A DNA stretch of 64,000 nt from an uncultured Flavobacteriales bacterium (GTDB taxonomy: Bacteria; Bacteroidota; Bacteroidia; Flavobacteriales; BACL11). Location of the stretch: contig CAJQJY010000003.1 of NCBI GenBank assembly GCA_905478765.1, positions 74,488 through 138,487 on the forward strand. Reading direction: 5' to 3'. Below, piece by piece: positions 63,071-64,000 of the stretch. The notes under the pieces were generated by a model. The model saw only the letters and a list, made by a program, of their open reading frames with translations, was not told the DNA's origin and did not search any database. The first letter of the stretch is position 1; each line of letters opens with the position of its first letter. Made by a program: the position numbers and the translations under genes.

Positions 63071-64000
63071 TTATGAAAGTATTAATTCCACAAACTCTCT
63101 AACAACACCATCACCTCCATTACTTTTTAGTTGAATAATATTTGGAATAGATTTAATTTTAGAAACTGCATTCATTGGGCAAGCAGAAACTCCTGCATAT
63201 GATAGGATTTCAAAACAATTCACATCATCACCAATATATGCAATTTCATCTAGGGAAATTTTTTCTTTCTCACATAAATCTTTTACAATTTGTAATTTAT
63301 CCTTTGCGCCATGAAAATCAAAATCTAAACCAAGTTTCTTTGCTCTTCTTCTATTTAAATCTCTATTTTCTGTTGTAAGTATTCCTACTTTAATACCCTT
63401 TTTTTGTAACAGCTGAAACCCCATTCCGTCATATGTACAGAACTTTTTAAACTCATCTCCATTTTCAGTGTAGTACATTCCTGCATCTGTTAATACACCA
63501 TCTACATCAGATAAGAAGATTTTAATCTTTGAAAATTTTGGTGTTTTATCTTTCAATATAAACTTTTTCATTAATGATTCAGCAACAATCCAATCTTCTG
63601 GCTCATCAATTTCAGTATAAGTAAATTCTGGCATTTTATAAGTTGCAATATCTCCCGAAATTCTATTATTTGTCTTTTTTATATCTGCAACAGAAGAAAT
63701 ATAAAAAGCACCATTTTCAATTAAAGTACCTTCAAAATCTTGTCTTCTTGGTCTGTTGCATACATCGTAGTTAAGGGATTTTCCATTTCTCCAAGAAAAT
63801 CTTTTTGACAAACAGCAACTCAGAACAGTATCATGTTTTTTAAATAATTCTAAACCTTCATTAAAATGATTTTTCTGAGTAAATGGTGAAGTAGCTTGCA
63901 CCAATAAAAAAGTTTCTGATTCTGATAGATCTATTTTATTTATATATTCTAACATTACCGATTCAGTAGAAGATGAATCTTTAGAATTTTCTTCTTGTCT
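63071..64000 (-). CDS. CMP-nonulosonate-type cytidylyltransferase fused to KdsC-like HAD phosphatase (N-terminus outside window)
   Basis: The frame stays open to base 64000, beyond the internal ATG at 63955, so the protein is cut at its N-terminus; about 309 residues are visible. The first part matches NeuA-type cytidylyltransferases: a conserved run ending in DSSSTES, LLVQATSPFTQ, NRPRRQD, ENGAFYI and EIDEPEDW. From about residue 161 a KdsC-like phosphatase follows with motif I SDVDGVLTD, a helix with LTTENRDL, Lys in GAKDKL and GDDVNC. The fused order resembles animal CMP-sialate synthetase and some bacterial KDN/sialate enzymes. It would activate a nine-carbon (or Kdo-like) acid and dephosphorylate its precursor. 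The exact sugar is unknown. Confidence 0.85.
   Translation of the reverse strand, partial: RQEENSKDSSSTESVMLEYINKIDLSESETFLLVQATSPFTQKNHFNEGLELFKKHDTVLSCCLSKRFSWRNGKSLNYDVCNRPRRQDFEGTLIENGAFYISSVADIKKTNNRISGDIATYKMPEFTYTEIDEPEDWIVAESLMKKFILKDKTPKFSKIKIFLSDVDGVLTDAGMYYTENGDEFKKFCTYDGMGFQLLQKKGIKVGILTTENRDLNRRRAKKLGLDFDFHGAKDKLQIVKDLCEKEKISLDEIAYIGDDVNCFEILSYAGVSACPMNAVSKIKSIPNIIQLKSNGGDGVVREFVELILS

Noticed and set aside
48576-64000. Exosortase/PEP-CTERM exopolysaccharide locus
   Set aside because: A CelD-like protein and a deacetylase occur in such loci, but no exosortase, PEP-CTERM protein or polysaccharide export proteins are seen in the window.

Overview
The window is a low-GC chromosomal segment of a Bacteroidota bacterium, most likely a marine member of the order Flavobacteriales. 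This placement rests on family-level recognition only. The signs are the Bacteroidota promoter element TAnnTTTG in front of many genes, no consistent Shine-Dalgarno sequence, lineage-typical proteins (Bacteroidota-type RpoZ, PorD/DUF4835, DUF6913, LptD-like OstA protein, cyclophilin-FKBP fusion) and the gene order bamD-rpoZ-coaBC-porD-recN. The sulfotransferase-rich glycan locus fits a marine lifestyle but does not prove it.

Layout. 1-2180: two tandem beta-propeller lipoproteins (the first cut by the window edge). 2636-6030 (minus): ribD, EamA transporter, YigZ and M42 peptidase, tightly packed. 6065-11339 (plus): prmC, NTF2-like protein, ligA, DUF6913, dapA, glutathione peroxidase. 11423-16306 (plus): bamD, rpoZ, coaBC, porD, recN, then fabI on its own promoter. 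17176-18250: decayed DNA with a broken methyltransferase gene and a sulfotransferase-like remnant. 18251-24787: divergent clpC and gyrA, then a TPR gene. 24901-29761 (minus): HI0933 flavoprotein, ABC-F, DEAD-box helicase, GreA-like protein. 29831-33769 (minus): typA, then a cyclophilin-FKBP isomerase with a DHH phosphoesterase. 33857-36986: ndk, DUF721-recF (minus), TPR membrane protein, ribH. 37051-37311: convergent tRNA-Arg(TCT) and tRNA-Ser(TGA). 37414-40373: LRR protein with a probable T9SS tail, Kdo2-lipid-A-type acyltransferase, family-2 glycosyltransferase. 40368-45470 (minus): amidase, MlaD-like protein, two-part Fe-S redox module with a HAD protein and a small unknown. 45510-48014: LptD-like protein.

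48011-64000 (minus) is the accessory part. It is one gapless run of 15 genes (neighbours overlap or lie 0-1 nt apart) that enters the window from the right. It encodes a CMP-nonulosonate-type cytidylyltransferase fused to a KdsC-like phosphatase, three sulfotransferases of two families, five family-4/GT-B-like glycosyltransferases, a family-2 glycosyltransferase, a flippase, an O-antigen-ligase/polymerase-like protein, a CelD-type acyltransferase, a polysaccharide deacetylase and a NodU-type carbamoyltransferase, and ends with a PabA/TrpG-type glutamine amidotransferase. Together these predict a lipid-linked repeat unit that carries a nonulosonic acid, is decorated with sulfate, acyl and carbamoyl groups, is flipped by a Wzx-like protein and polymerised or ligated by a Wzy/WaaL-like protein. 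This sulfated surface-glycan locus is the best candidate here for something not yet described. The individual families are known; the combination and product are inference.

No CRISPR array, prophage, insertion sequence or integrase was seen.
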